Assembly (NCBI RefSeq): GCF_029105185.1
Contig: NZ_JAFMZK010000005.1
Coordinates: 62,001 to 126,000, forward strand
Origin: Aliiroseovarius sp. Z3
GTDB taxonomy: Bacteria; Pseudomonadota; Alphaproteobacteria; Rhodobacterales; Rhodobacteraceae
Reading direction: 5' to 3'
Length of the DNA: 64,000 nucleotides
Of the stretch, positions 26,583-35,597 are shown in pieces. Within the stretch, counting starts at the first letter, position 1. Every line of letters starts with the position of its first letter. The notes under the pieces were generated by a model. That model was not told the DNA's origin, made no database searches, and saw only the letters and a list, made by a program, of their open reading frames with translations. Position numbers and translations under genes: made by a program.

Positions 26583-27659
26583 CTATTTCGGCCCTGCCAC
26601 TACTCGGTTCACATGCCCCATTTTCCGGCCTGTTTTGACCTCTGCCTTGCCATAAAGATGCAGCGACACATCGGGTTCACGGGCAAATTCGGGCACCCGT
26701 TCCATGTCATTACCGATCAGGTTCTCCATCACCACATCCGCATAGCGGGTCCCGTCCCCCAAGGGCCAACCAACAACCGCACGAATGTGTTGTTCAAACT
26801 GATCGACGGTGCAGCCCTGCTGAGTCCAGTGGCCTGAGTTGTGAACGCGAGGTGCAATCTCGTTGACGATAAGTCCTTGGGAAGTCACGAAAAGCTCCAC
26901 TCCCATAACACCCACGTAGTCTAATGCATTCAGGATTTTAGCGGCCAACAAAACCGCATCCGTTCGCTGAGCACTTGTGAGATGCGCAGGCACCGTTGTG
27001 GTAGAGAGGATGCCATCCTTATGCACGTTTTCGCCCGGGTCATAGCAGGCAATATCGCCATCAGCGTTCCGGGCTGCTATGACGCTGACCTCATGGGTGA
27101 ACGTGACAAAACCCTCCAGCACCGAAGGCGCGCCCTGCATGTCGGAAAAGGCTTGGTCTGCCTGATCCACGGTCATGATGCGGGATTGACCTTTTCCATC
27201 ATATCCAAAGCGGCGGGTCTTCAGGATTGACGGTGTGCCGACCAGTGCAACCGCCTTTTTCAGGTCGTTAACCGTGTCGACCTTTTGATACGGCGCGACG
27301 CGCAATCCCAGCCCGGACAAGAAGTCCTTTTCGGTCAACCGGTCCTGACTGACACGCAGCGATTCGCGGCCGGGGCGTATGGTGCGGTGTGCTTCCAGTA
27401 CATCCAATGCGGCGGTCGGAATATTCTCGAACTCGTATGTGATGACGTCGACCGATGCGGCGAAGGCCTTGAGGGCCGCAGTGTCGTCGTAGCTGGCCGT
27501 TGTTACACGGTCAGCGACATGTCCGGCGGGTGGATTGGTGCCGGGTTCAAATATATGCGTCTTAAAGCCAAGCCGAGAGGCAGCGACTGAAAGCATGCGA
27601 CCCAGTTGGCCACCGCCCAGAATGCCAATCGTGGCGCCGGAGGGAAGGGGATCAGTCAT
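26583..27659 (-). CDS. purK: 5-(carboxyamino)imidazole ribonucleotide synthase
   Basis: The 358-residue ATP-grasp enzyme starts [31 protein letters not shown], the family N-terminal nucleotide fold, and has [11 protein letters not shown] (about 153-163) and [17 protein letters not shown] (about 264-280), both signatures of PurK. It makes N5-CAIR from AIR, ATP and bicarbonate. ATG 27659 was selected because it gives the normal N-terminus; the frame is open further upstream within purE. The gene overlaps purE by 8 bases, and the two act consecutively. Confidence 0.92.
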   Translation of the reverse strand: MTDPLPSGATIGILGGGQLGRMLSVAASRLGFKTHIFEPGTNPPAGHVADRVTTASYDDTAALKAFAASVDVITYEFENIPTAALDVLEAHRTIRPGRESLRVSQDRLTEKDFLSGLGLRVAPYQKVDTVNDLKKAVALVGTPSILKTRRFGYDGKGQSRIMTVDQADQAFSDMQGAPSVLEGFVTFTHEVSVIAARNADGDIACYDPGENVHKDGILSTTTVPAHLTSAQRTDAVLLAAKILNALDYVGVMGVELFVTSQGLIVNEIAPRVHNSGHWTQQGCTVDQFEQHIRAVVGWPLGDGTRYADVVMENLIGNDMERVPEFAREPDVSLHLYGKAEVKTGRKMGHVNRVVAGPK

Positions 27660-28140
27660 CGGTCGGCTCATCGGGGATCGAGGATGACAGGGCAACACGC
27701 CACGCATCCAGACGCGTGGCCAGCGCCGGGTCGGATACCGCAAGGATACCAGCCGCCATCAGGCCAGCATTTGCCGCCCCCGCCGCACCAATAGCCATCG
27801 TCGCCACCGGAAAGCCCTTGGGCATTTGCACGATGGAATAAAGGCTGTCCACACCTGACAAGGCACGGGTTTGAACCGGAACACCAACAACAGGGATGCG
27901 GGTTTTCGACGCCATCATGCCGGGCAGGTGCGCCGCGCCTCCGGCCCCGGCGATGATCACGTGAAGGCCGCGATCTGCTGCCGTCTTGCCATACTCCCAA
28001 AGCCGATCCGGGGTGCGATGTGCCGAGACAATCTTTGTCTCATACGATATACCCAGCTCGTCCAGAATGCTGGCGGCTTCCTTCATCGTGGGCCAGTCCG
28101 ACTGGCTGCCCATAATGATCCCGACTTTCACATCTGTCAT
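27652..28140 (-). CDS. purE: N5-CAIR mutase
   Basis: The 162-residue protein has the class I PurE landmarks: [19 protein letters not shown] at the start, [12 protein letters not shown] (about residues 40-51, the catalytic His), [11 protein letters not shown] (about 66-76) and [22 protein letters not shown]. It converts N5-CAIR to CAIR in purine synthesis. It is the first gene of the purEK pair. Confidence 0.95.
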   Translation of the reverse strand: MTDVKVGIIMGSQSDWPTMKEAASILDELGISYETKIVSAHRTPDRLWEYGKTAADRGLHVIIAGAGGAAHLPGMMASKTRIPVVGVPVQTRALSGVDSLYSIVQMPKGFPVATMAIGAAGAANAGLMAAGILAVSDPALATRLDAWRVALSSSIPDEPTDD

Positions 28141-28194
28141 GGTGACCTCGTGTCTTGGAAGCCCGCTTTATAAGGCGAGGCGCGCGCGATGCAA

Positions 28195-28413
28195 TCAGGC
28201 AATGATGTCCGGCGTCAGTTTGTCCTCGATCCGCGAGATTTTGTCCTTCAGGGCCAGTTTCTGCTTTTTCAGCCGTCTCAGCTGCAACTGATCGGCCATG
28301 CCACGTTCTTCAAGGGCGTGAATGGCGTCATCCAGATCTCGATGCTCGGCGCGAAAGACCTCCAGCTCCACGCGAAGCACCTCTTCGGTCTTCATCTCTT
28401 TGGCATTGCTCAT
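28195..28413 (-). CDS. YdcH family (DUF465) small protein
   Basis: The 72-residue, highly charged helical protein contains the DUF465 core LEVFRAEHRDLDDAIHAL and ends LKKQKLALKDKISRIEDKLTPDIIA, the usual YdcH C-terminus. It may start six codons later at a second ATG. Function unknown. It lies 54 bases upstream of purE on the same strand and is divergent from the heat-shock operon; the two DUF465 proteins in this window differ in sequence and length. Confidence 0.85.
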   Translation of the reverse strand: MSNAKEMKTEEVLRVELEVFRAEHRDLDDAIHALEERGMADQLQLRRLKKQKLALKDKISRIEDKLTPDIIA

Positions 28414-28492
28414 TTATTCGGATCGTCTTTTCTGGGGCGTGTGCGGCAACAGTTTAGCGCCAACTCTACTGCAAGGCCAAGGAAAAGCGCCC

Positions 28493-28521
28493 CTTGCAAC
28501 CGTTTGTCCGACACCCCATAT
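28493..28521 (+). promoter_or_regulatory. Near-consensus RpoH (sigma-32) promoter of the Hsp20 operon
   Basis: The -35 element CTTGCAA (28493-28499) and -10 element CCCCATAT (28514-28521) are separated by 14 bases. The known sigma-32 consensus is CTTGAAA with CCCCATNT. It lies about 60 bases before the hsp20 start codon. Confidence 0.8.
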
Positions 28522-28580
28522 TTTTGACAAGGTCGCCTCTGCGGGGCCTGCAAACGTGTCGCTTAATCAAGGACGTGTCG

Positions 28581-28994
28581 ATGACAAAGATGAACCTGGG
28601 AACTCATCCCTTTCTGCTGGGCTTTGAACAGCTTGAGCGTATGGTCGAACAAGCCGCGAAGTCGGGCAAGGATGGCTATCCCCCTTTCAATATCGAACAG
28701 GTCAGTGACCGCGCCTACCGCATTACGCTTGCGGTGGCGGGTTTTGCGGATGACGACCTGTCAATCACGGTCGAAAACGCGAAACTGGTGATCCGTGGCG
28801 CGCAAAATGACGATGGTCAGGAACGCGTCTTCCTGCATCGTGGCATCGCCGGGCGACAGTTTATGAAAAGTTTCGTTTTGGCCGATGGCGTGGATGTCAA
28901 AGGGGCGCATACAGAGCACGGGTTGCTGCATATCGACCTTGAACGCGCCGAGCCGGAGCGCCTTGTGCAGACGATCCAGATAAAGAAGGGGTGA
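28581..28994 (+). CDS. Small heat-shock protein Hsp20
   Basis: The 137-residue protein has an alpha-crystallin domain: PPFNIEQVSDRAYRITLAVAGFADDDLSITVENAKLVIRG-type strands (residues about 33-73), then the RGIAGRQFMKSFVLADGVDVKGAHTEHGLLHIDL segment (about 87-120). It binds unfolded proteins and prevents aggregation as oligomers in the cytoplasm. AAGGA stands before ATG 28581. A near-perfect RpoH promoter lies upstream. It is followed after four bases by the DUF1150 gene, its usual partner in alphaproteobacteria. Confidence 0.92.
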   Translation: MTKMNLGTHPFLLGFEQLERMVEQAAKSGKDGYPPFNIEQVSDRAYRITLAVAGFADDDLSITVENAKLVIRGAQNDDGQERVFLHRGIAGRQFMKSFVLADGVDVKGAHTEHGLLHIDLERAEPERLVQTIQIKKG

Positions 28995-28998
28995 GCTG

Positions 28999-29238
28999 AT
29001 GAACCATAAACTGCCTTTTGGCCAGTCCGAGATTGGCAACATCGTCTATGTAAAGGCCGTTGCGATTGATGACCTGCCGGATTCGATTCAGGACGAGGCG
29101 CGCGAGCAGGCCGACGGGGCGGAAACGCTCTACGCTGTGCATCGCGAGGACGGAGAGCAACTGGCCTTGGTCGTAGATCGGGATCTGGCCTATGCGCTGG
29201 CCCGCCAGAATGATTTTTCGCCGGTCTCGATCCACTGA
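28999..29238 (+). CDS. DUF1150 family protein
   Basis: The 79-residue acidic protein follows hsp20 directly. It has the DUF1150 pattern GNIVYVKAVAIDDLPDSIQD and LYAVHREDGEQLALVVDRDLAYALARQNDFSPVSIH. The family is restricted largely to alphaproteobacteria, is nearly always next to Hsp20 and has no proven role; being in an RpoH-driven operon suggests a heat-shock function. A strong terminator follows. Confidence 0.88.
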   Translation: MNHKLPFGQSEIGNIVYVKAVAIDDLPDSIQDEAREQADGAETLYAVHREDGEQLALVVDRDLAYALARQNDFSPVSIH

Positions 29239-29264
29239 CAAGTGCCGGACAACCCAACCAATGA

Positions 29265-29293
29265 AAAACCCAGGGACATGCTCTGGGTTTTTT
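29265..29293 (+). terminator. Terminator of the hsp20-DUF1150 operon
   Basis: AAAACCCAG (29265-29273) pairs with CTGGGTTTT (29283-29291) and the T run continues to 29293. The A-rich 5' arm also allows use on the opposite strand for the sulfate adenylyltransferase gene ending at 29311. Confidence 0.88.
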
Positions 29294-29310
29294 GCATTTT
29301 GCCGTTTGGC

Positions 29311-31023
29311 TTAGCCCCGGATCAGCCCCATGCTTTCCAGCTTCAGCAGAACCTGATGGGCGCAGTTGTCCACGTCTACATTTTCAGTTTCGACCGAAAG
29401 TTCGGGGTTCTGCGGCACATCATAGGGGTCTGAGATGCCGGTGAATTCCTTGATCTTGCCTTCGCGTGCCAGTTTATAAAGCCCCTTGCGGTCACGGCGT
29501 TCACATTCCTCGATCGAGGTGGCGACATGCACTTCGACAAAGGCGCCGAATTGCTCGATCTCTTCACGCACGGCGCGGCGGGTGGTGGCATAGGGCGCAA
29601 TCGGTGCGCAGATGGCGATCCCGCCGTTCTTGGTGATTTCGGACGCGACATAGCCGATGCGGCGAATGTTCAGGTCGCGGTGTTCTTTCGAGAAGCCAAG
29701 CTCGCTCGACAGGTTTTTCCGCACGATGTCACCATCCAGCAGCGTCACGGGACGTCCGCCCATCTCCATCAGCTTGACCATGAGGGCATTGGCGATGGTG
29801 GATTTGCCCGAGCCCGAGAAGCCAGTGAAGAACACGGTGAACCCCTGTTCGGCGCGTGGCGGTTTGGTCTTGCGCAGCTCTTCCACAACAGCCGGGAAGC
29901 TAAACCATTCCGGGATTTCCAGCCCTTCCGACAGGCGGCGGCGCAGCTCGGTGCCCGAGATGTTCAGGATCGTCACGTCGTCCTTGTCCAGAATCTCGTC
30001 CGCCGGTTCGTATTGTGCGCGGTCCTGCACATAGACCATGTGCTTGAAATCCACCATTTCGACGCCGATTTCGTCCTCGTACTCGCGGAACAGGTCCTGT
30101 GCGTCATAGGGGCCATAGAAATCTTCACCAGCCGAGTTCTTGCCGGGGCCGGCGTGGTCACGACCGACGATGAAGTGGGTGCAGCCGTGGTTCTTGCGGA
30201 TCAGACCGTGCCAAACAGCTTCGCGCGGGCCGGCCATGCGCATGGCGAGGTTCAGAAGGCTCATCGTCGTGGTGGCGGCGGGGTATTGGTCCAACACAGC
30301 CTCGTAGCACCGCACGCGGGTGAAGTGGTCGATATCGCCCGGTTTGGTCATGCCCACGACCGGGTGGATCAGCAGGTTGGCCTGCGCTTCTTTTGCGGCG
30401 CGGAAGGTCAGTTCCTGGTGCGCGCGGTGCAGCGGGTTGCGGGTTTGGAACGCGACGATGCGGCGCCAGCCCAACTTGCGGAAATAGGCGCGCAATTCGT
30501 TCGGTGTGTCGCGACGACCGCGGAAATCATAGTGGATCGGCTGCTGGATGCCGACAATCGGTCCACCCAGATAGATCTTGCCAGCCACATTGTGCAGATA
30601 GTTGACTGCCGGGTGGGCGTCGTCATCGGCGCCGAAGACTTTCTCGGCCTCCAGGGCCTTGTTCGGCTCCCACCGATCCGTCACGGTCATGGTGGCCAGG
30701 ATGACGCCTTCCTGATCACGCAGGGCGATATCCTGCCCCAGTTCGATCGAGTTGGCGAAATCTTCCGACACGTCCAGCGTGATTGGCATCGGCCACAGCG
30801 TTCCGTCCGCCAGACGCATGTTTTCGACCACCCCGTTATAGTCGTCTTCCGTCAGGAAGCCTTTCAGCGGGTTGAATCCACCGTTCATCAACAGTTCCAG
30901 ATCGCAGATCTGGCGTTGGGTCAGGTCGTGGCTGATCAGGTCGGTGGCTTCGACTTTCAGCTTTTGCGCGCTTTCATACGAGACATAAAGCTCCGGAATG
31001 GGAGCGAGGTTCGACAATTCCAT
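29311..31023 (-). CDS. sat: Bifunctional ATP sulfurylase / APS kinase
   Basis: The 570-residue fusion has an ATP-sulfurylase (Sat-type) N-terminal part with QTRNPLHRAHQELTFRAA (about 196-213, the HxxH-type nucleotide motif) and GRDHAGPGKNS (about 289-299), and an APS-kinase C-terminal part with P-loop GFSGSGKST (about 400-408) and DGDIVRKNLSSELGFSKEHR. It activates sulfate to APS and then PAPS. Most alphaproteobacteria use CysD/CysN-C instead, but this fused Sat form is typical of roseobacters. The 255 bases upstream hold no gene and presumably the promoter. It appears monocistronic. Confidence 0.93.
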   Translation of the reverse strand: MELSNLAPIPELYVSYESAQKLKVEATDLISHDLTQRQICDLELLMNGGFNPLKGFLTEDDYNGVVENMRLADGTLWPMPITLDVSEDFANSIELGQDIALRDQEGVILATMTVTDRWEPNKALEAEKVFGADDDAHPAVNYLHNVAGKIYLGGPIVGIQQPIHYDFRGRRDTPNELRAYFRKLGWRRIVAFQTRNPLHRAHQELTFRAAKEAQANLLIHPVVGMTKPGDIDHFTRVRCYEAVLDQYPAATTTMSLLNLAMRMAGPREAVWHGLIRKNHGCTHFIVGRDHAGPGKNSAGEDFYGPYDAQDLFREYEDEIGVEMVDFKHMVYVQDRAQYEPADEILDKDDVTILNISGTELRRRLSEGLEIPEWFSFPAVVEELRKTKPPRAEQGFTVFFTGFSGSGKSTIANALMVKLMEMGGRPVTLLDGDIVRKNLSSELGFSKEHRDLNIRRIGYVASEITKNGGIAICAPIAPYATTRRAVREEIEQFGAFVEVHVATSIEECERRDRKGLYKLAREGKIKEFTGISDPYDVPQNPELSVETENVDVDNCAHQVLLKLESMGLIRG

Positions 31024-31278
31024 GCAAGTGACCTTTACCGAGTTTGTGCATTGTGGACCGCGTCCGAGTTACCGGGCGTTTAGACCCGAACCGGGGGCCG
31101 TTTCAAGCACAGGTGCGGTTATTTCGTGGTTTAGGCGCGAAATGCGGCGAATTTGCCTTGCATACAGCAGCAATGCAGACTCATTTCCCGGTGAATGCGT
31201 TGGACGGAAAACCTTGATCGCGGCCCTTTGGTGACCGCGGGCACGATTTATATGTGCAGCGCGCGAGTCTTTCGCCGT

Positions 31279-32001
31279 CTAGCCGCTTTGCTCACCTTGC
31301 CGCGCCCGTAACTCGGCCGCCCGCTCGACCTCAGACGGATGTGGTTCAGCGCGTTTGATGAATATAACGGTTTTGCGGGTCAGCAGGATCGCATCTATCC
31401 ATGCTACGATTTCGCTCTCTTCTGCGCTGATGGGCGGCCAATCGGTTTGTGCGCCTGCCAGCGCGGCCTGCAGGCGCGAGACGAAATTCCACGTCGATTC
31501 CGGATGGTCCGCATAGACCTCGTATTTTTCGGGCATTGGGAACGACGTGAAAATATCCTCGATCACATAGATGCCGTTTGGCGGCAGCAATGGGAATAAT
31601 GTGCGGAACGCGGTGATCTGATGCGACCACTTGTGACTGGCGTCATCCAGAATGATTGCGGGTTGATGTTTCTGGACCAATTGGTTCAGGAAAAGGGGTT
31701 TTGCGGCGTTGCCGATCTCGACCTCGAAATCATCGCCAGAAAACTGCTGTGTTTTTGGGTTGTTGTCGACGCCGATAATTCGAGCATTGGTAAAATATTG
31801 GCGCCAGGTGCGCAAAGATGCTGCCTTGATGCGCGGCAAGCCGACTCCGAGCTCCATGAAGCAGAAATCGGCTGTTCTGTACGGCGCGAACACGAACTCG
31901 TAGAGGCGCATATAGTCGTGCCCGCGAGATGATTTGTCGGTGCCAGCCTCAACAGAGTACCGGTCAAGATCGCCCGATGGCAACAGTGGGTCAATGGGCA
32001 T
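31279..32001 (-). CDS. Class I SAM-dependent methyltransferase-like protein
   Basis: The 240-residue product contains the pattern AGTDKSSRGHDYMRLYEFVFAPYR (residues about 19-42, split here only for reference), then FMELGVGL (glycine loop) and ARIIGVDNNP (acidic end of strand 2), followed by AIILDDASHKWSHQI. This order is that of the macrocin-O-methyltransferase/cephalosporin-hydroxylase-like group that modifies sugars or natural products. AGGAGG stands five bases before ATG 32001, so the upstream in-frame ATG is rejected. It follows trxB on the same strand after 49 bases. Substrate unknown. Confidence 0.72.
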   Translation of the reverse strand: MPIDPLLPSGDLDRYSVEAGTDKSSRGHDYMRLYEFVFAPYRTADFCFMELGVGLPRIKAASLRTWRQYFTNARIIGVDNNPKTQQFSGDDFEVEIGNAAKPLFLNQLVQKHQPAIILDDASHKWSHQITAFRTLFPLLPPNGIYVIEDIFTSFPMPEKYEVYADHPESTWNFVSRLQAALAGAQTDWPPISAEESEIVAWIDAILLTRKTVIFIKRAEPHPSEVERAAELRARQGEQSG

Positions 32002-32050
32002 CCAAGCCTCCTGTAAACAACCTGTGCCAAGTGATCGGCACAGGTGCGAG

Positions 32051-32992
32051 TTATTCCTGTTCGGCCAGGAAGTGCTCGGCCTCAAGCGCGGCCATGCAGC
32101 CCATGCCGGCAGAGGTCACGGCCTGACGATACTTGTGATCGGTCAGATCGCCTGCGGCGAAGACACCCGGGATCGAGGTGGCGGTCGAGTCCGGCTGTGT
32201 TACCACATAGCCACCCATATGGGTTTCCAGCGTGTCCTTGACCAGCTCGTTCGCTGGCGCGTGGCCGATGGCGATAAAGACGCCCTTGGCGGGGATTTCC
32301 GTAATCTCGCCGGTTTTGACATGCTTGACGCGGACGCCGGTGACGCCCAGCGGGTCTTCGTCGCCCACGACCTCTTCCAGCACGTGATCCCACAAAGGTT
32401 CGATCTTTTCATTCTTCATCAGCCGGTCGATCAGGATCTTTTCGGCGCGCAATTCGTCACGACGGTGCACCAGCGTCACTTTCGAGGCGAAGTTGGTCAG
32501 GAACAGCGCTTCTTCAACCGCCGTGTTGCCGCCGCCGATCACGATTATTTCTTGCCCGCGATAGAAAAACCCGTCGCAGGTGGCACAGGCGGATACGCCG
32601 AAGCCCTTGAACTTTTCCTCGCTGTCCAGACCCAGCCACTTGGCGCGGGCGCCGGTCGCAAGGATGACGGCATCAGCCTTATAGGTCGTGCCGCTGTCGC
32701 CGGTCGCGGTGAAGGGTCGTTCGGACAGGTCCAGATCGGTGATCAGGTCGCTGATCACCTCGGTCCCGACCGCTTTGGCGTGGGCTTCCATCTTGACCAT
32801 CAGGTCGGGGCCTTGAATCTCGGTCTCGCCGGGCCAGTTCTCGACCTCGGTGGTGGTGGTCAGCTGGCCGCCGGGCTCCATGCCCTGCACAAGGATCGGT
32901 TCCAACATGGCGCGGGACGCATAGACGGCGGCGGTATATCCGGCCGGGCCAGAGCCGATGATCAGGACTTTTGTTTTGCGGGTTTCTGACAT
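32051..32992 (-). CDS. trxB: Thioredoxin-disulfide reductase
   Basis: The 313-residue flavoprotein has the FAD-binding start [22 protein letters not shown], the redox-active CATC motif in [13 protein letters not shown] (about residues 137-149), the NADPH motif [15 protein letters not shown] and the C-terminal [31 protein letters not shown]. It reduces thioredoxin with NADPH. AAGGAA precedes ATG 32992; the frame is open far upstream but without similarity. The Lrp-type regulator is divergent, 244 bases away. Confidence 0.94.
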   Translation of the reverse strand: MSETRKTKVLIIGSGPAGYTAAVYASRAMLEPILVQGMEPGGQLTTTTEVENWPGETEIQGPDLMVKMEAHAKAVGTEVISDLITDLDLSERPFTATGDSGTTYKADAVILATGARAKWLGLDSEEKFKGFGVSACATCDGFFYRGQEIIVIGGGNTAVEEALFLTNFASKVTLVHRRDELRAEKILIDRLMKNEKIEPLWDHVLEEVVGDEDPLGVTGVRVKHVKTGEITEIPAKGVFIAIGHAPANELVKDTLETHMGGYVVTQPDSTATSIPGVFAAGDLTDHKYRQAVTSAGMGCMAALEAEHFLAEQE

Positions 32993-33117
32993 GCGGGATT
33001 CCTTGAGCATTCTGGGTTTCCAACGCATATAAGGCGGCGCGGGGCTGGTGGAAAGCCCGTGTCCACTTCCAAAGGCGCGGCAATGTGCTACGTCACCAAT
33101 GGCAATGACAGAAATTA

Positions 33118-33148
33118 TGTTGCGCAGCAGCGAAAGATTGTTGCGCAA
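33118..33148. promoter_or_regulatory. Candidate Lrp/AsnC operator: direct repeats
   Basis: TGTTGCGCA occurs at 33118-33126 and 33139-33147, 21 bases apart (two helical turns), in the divergent trxB-lrp region. The second copy includes the palindrome TTGCGCAA. Same-face repeats of this kind suit an Lrp-family octamer. Confidence 0.45.
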
Positions 33149-33236
33149 TTGAACTCTAACCGGTAATCTCTGCACAATTTCCAACGAAATCTCTGGTTCT
33201 GCCGGGATCACTGGGCCCACCCAAAAAGGTTCATCA

Positions 33237-33737
33237 ATGACCGCAAGCAAACTTGATCCAATTGATCGCATGATTCTCGCCGAGCTTCAGGCAGATGGCC
33301 GCATGACAAATGTTGAGCTGGCCAAGCGCGTGGGAATTTCTGCGCCCCCCTGTTTGCGGCGAGTCAGAACGTTGGAAGAACAAGGGTTGATCCGGGGGTA
33401 TCACGCCGATGTTGATGCGCGTGCGCTTGGGTTCGAAGTGCAGGTGTTTGCAATGGTCGGTCTTGTGAGCCAGGCCGAGTCCGATCTGTCGGCGTTTGAA
33501 AACCAATGCCGGGGATGGTCGCTGGTTCGCGAGTGCCACATGTTGAATGGCGAAGTTGATTTCGTCCTGAAATGCGTGGCCCCCGACCTATCCACCTTCC
33601 AGACTTTCCTGACCGAAGAATTGACCGCTGCCGAAAACGTGGCGTCGGTTAAAACCTCGTTGGTTATTCGCGGTGCGAAAGACGAACCGGGCGTTCCGTT
33701 CGATGTGCTTGAAGCGCGGCTTGGCTCGGCACCCTGA
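33237..33737 (+). CDS. Lrp/AsnC family transcriptional regulator
   Basis: The 166-residue protein begins with an AsnC helix-turn-helix ([50 protein letters not shown] region, residues 6-56) and continues with the RAM ligand-binding domain ([19 protein letters not shown], then [17 protein letters not shown]). Members sense amino acids and organise as dimers to octamers. Divergent pairing with trxB is common in Rhodobacteraceae. The effector is not evident. Its gene ends 13 bases from the convergent pgeF. Confidence 0.9.
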   Translation: MTASKLDPIDRMILAELQADGRMTNVELAKRVGISAPPCLRRVRTLEEQGLIRGYHADVDARALGFEVQVFAMVGLVSQAESDLSAFENQCRGWSLVRECHMLNGEVDFVLKCVAPDLSTFQTFLTEELTAAENVASVKTSLVIRGAKDEPGVPFDVLEARLGSAP

Positions 33738-33750
33738 ACGGCGCGCGGCG

Positions 33751-34512
33751 CTACGGAAGACGAATGGCTGAAATCAGGCGACCGTAATCCGGTTCCTTCT
33801 TGTGGCAGCTGCGCCGATAGGAATAGAAACGGTCGGGGTCAGAATAGGTGCAGTGACCCACCCATTCGGCGCGCTCCACCCCCGCCTCGCGCAACAGGTG
33901 CAGACCAAACCCCGGCAGGTCGAACATCGCGCGATCCCCCTCGCCACCTGCAAAGAAGCGACCATAGTCGGGGTTGTGGTCCATGAAATTGTCAAAAAAC
34001 TCGGGTCCAACTTCATAGGCACGTTGGCTGATCGTGGGTCCGATGATAGCGGTGATGCCGCTGCGGGTTGCCCCAAGTGCGGTCATCGCGGTGATCGTTG
34101 CCTCAAGCACGCCGCCAAGTGCACCCTTCCAACCGGCATGGGCCGCGCCGATTACACCAGCTTTGGCATCCGCAAACAGAACAGGCTGGCAGTCTGCGGT
34201 CAGGATCGTCAGGGCAAGGCCGGGCGTGGCCGTAACAAGCGCATCCGCTTCTGGTTTGGCACCGTTGATGGGACCATCCAGCGTCACCACGTTTGCGGAA
34301 TGCACCTGATGCACGCCACACAGCCTGTCGCGTTCAACGCCCATCGCGTCTGCGACGCGGTCGCGATTGATCGAAACCAGCTCGGACTGATCCTGACTTC
34401 CCATGCCGCAATTCAGGCCCGCGTAAACGCCAGACGATGCGCCGCCCCGGCGGGTGAAAAACCCGTGTTTCAAAGGCGCCAATGCGTTTGCAGTTATGAT
34501 TTCAAGGGTCAT
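33751..34512 (-). CDS. pgeF: Peptidoglycan editing factor / laccase-domain protein
   Basis: The 253-residue YfiH/DUF152 protein has the copper/zinc-binding signatures VHQVHSANVVTLDG (about 76-89), LTILTADCQPVLFAD and GVIGAAHAGWKGALGGVLEATITAM (about 117-140), with CHKKE.DYGR near the end. Related enzymes remove wrongly incorporated amino acids from peptidoglycan precursors or act on purine nucleosides. It lies last in the lgt-midA-pgeF operon, overlapping midA by 4 bases. Confidence 0.9.
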   Translation of the reverse strand: MTLEIITANALAPLKHGFFTRRGGASSGVYAGLNCGMGSQDQSELVSINRDRVADAMGVERDRLCGVHQVHSANVVTLDGPINGAKPEADALVTATPGLALTILTADCQPVLFADAKAGVIGAAHAGWKGALGGVLEATITAMTALGATRSGITAIIGPTISQRAYEVGPEFFDNFMDHNPDYGRFFAGGEGDRAMFDLPGFGLHLLREAGVERAEWVGHCTYSDPDRFYSYRRSCHKKEPDYGRLISAIRLP

Positions 34513-35597
34513 GCCGGGTCAGTTTGGTTGGGTGTTCGGGCAAGGCCGGGCAGGTTGGGCGCATCTGCGCGAGTCAGACCCAGCACTTTGAAGAGCGTCC
34601 CCATTTCATCCGGGTGCGTCAAGCGTCGGTGTGCATTGATATGCACGTCCAACGCGCTTCCAGTAAGGCGTGCGGCCAATGTTTGTGCCCGCTGGGTGAT
34701 GCCGAGCCGTTCCAGAAAGATGCCCTGAGGGGTCAGAAGATGTGGGGAAAGCGGGGCCGCGGCGCGGACCAAGGTTTCGAAGTCCACATGGGCAGTCAGG
34801 TCTGCCTTGCCGGGGGTGGTCAGCGGGTCGACATGTTCATGTGCTGATATGGCCTGCAAGGTATCCCCTACCGACCGCCAGTCGCCATAGTCGATGATCA
34901 GAGCCGCACCGCCGTGTGTTGCAATGCGCGTTGCGATCTGTGCCATAATGGCGGGGGCAGGCGGGCACAGCTCGACCACATCGCCGTCACGCGTGTCGCC
35001 CAACCGGTGCTCCAGATCGCGAACGGGTAGGGAGGCCGTCAGACCTATTGCCAGATTGTCGTGCTCAAAACCAACCTGACGTTCGCGCCAACCGGTGCCA
35101 TCTTTTTGGAACTGGCGAATGGGCAGGGCGTCGAAAAATTCATTGGCCAAAAGAAACAGCGGAGCTTCGGGCAACGTATCGACGCTTTCGTGGTGCACGA
35201 TGGCATGAGGCGCAAGCGCCTTTGCCTGCGCGGTTTTCAGCACCGGAGAGGCTTCGATCAGATGCACCCGAGCGGCGGCGTGGAAACCCGGCACATTCTT
35301 GGTGGCGCGCAGGATATCTGCCATCAGGGTGCCGCGTCCCGGTCCAAGCTCTGCAAGTGTGAAAGGGGCGGGTGCGCCCTGATCCAGCCAGGTCTGTGCC
35401 AAGGCCAGCCCCAAAAGCTCGCCAAACATCTGGCTGATCTCGGGGGCGGTGGTGAAGTCGCCCCTCGCGCCAAAGGGATCGCGGGTTGTGTAATAACCGT
35501 GATCGGGATGGAGCAGACATTCAGCCATGAACTCTGCGATCGAAATCGGGCCGGTGACGGCGATCCGCCGCCCCAGTATCTTGGCAAGCGGGGTCAT
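34509..35597 (-). CDS. MidA/NDUFAF7-type SAM-dependent methyltransferase
   Basis: The 362-residue protein belongs to the DUF185/NDUFAF7 family: GPISIAEFMAECLLHPDHGYYTTRDPFGARGDFTTAPEISQMFGELLG-type N-terminus (residues 14-62), LAELGPGRGTLMADIL as SAM loop, and LANEFFDALPIRQF further on. In mitochondria the homologue methylates an arginine of complex I subunit NDUFS2. ATG 35597 overlaps the lgt stop (ATGA); an ATG six codons upstream is less likely. This gene order with lgt and pgeF is widely conserved in alphaproteobacteria. Confidence 0.9.
   Translation of the reverse strand: MTPLAKILGRRIAVTGPISIAEFMAECLLHPDHGYYTTRDPFGARGDFTTAPEISQMFGELLGLALAQTWLDQGAPAPFTLAELGPGRGTLMADILRATKNVPGFHAAARVHLIEASPVLKTAQAKALAPHAIVHHESVDTLPEAPLFLLANEFFDALPIRQFQKDGTGWRERQVGFEHDNLAIGLTASLPVRDLEHRLGDTRDGDVVELCPPAPAIMAQIATRIATHGGAALIIDYGDWRSVGDTLQAISAHEHVDPLTTPGKADLTAHVDFETLVRAAAPLSPHLLTPQGIFLERLGITQRAQTLAARLTGSALDVHINAHRRLTHPDEMGTLFKVLGLTRADAPNLPGLARTPNQTDPA

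Noticed and set aside
29311-31023. Assignment as CysN/CysC
   Set aside because: The N-terminal part has Sat-type HxxH and GRDHAGPG motifs, not the GTPase motifs of CysN.
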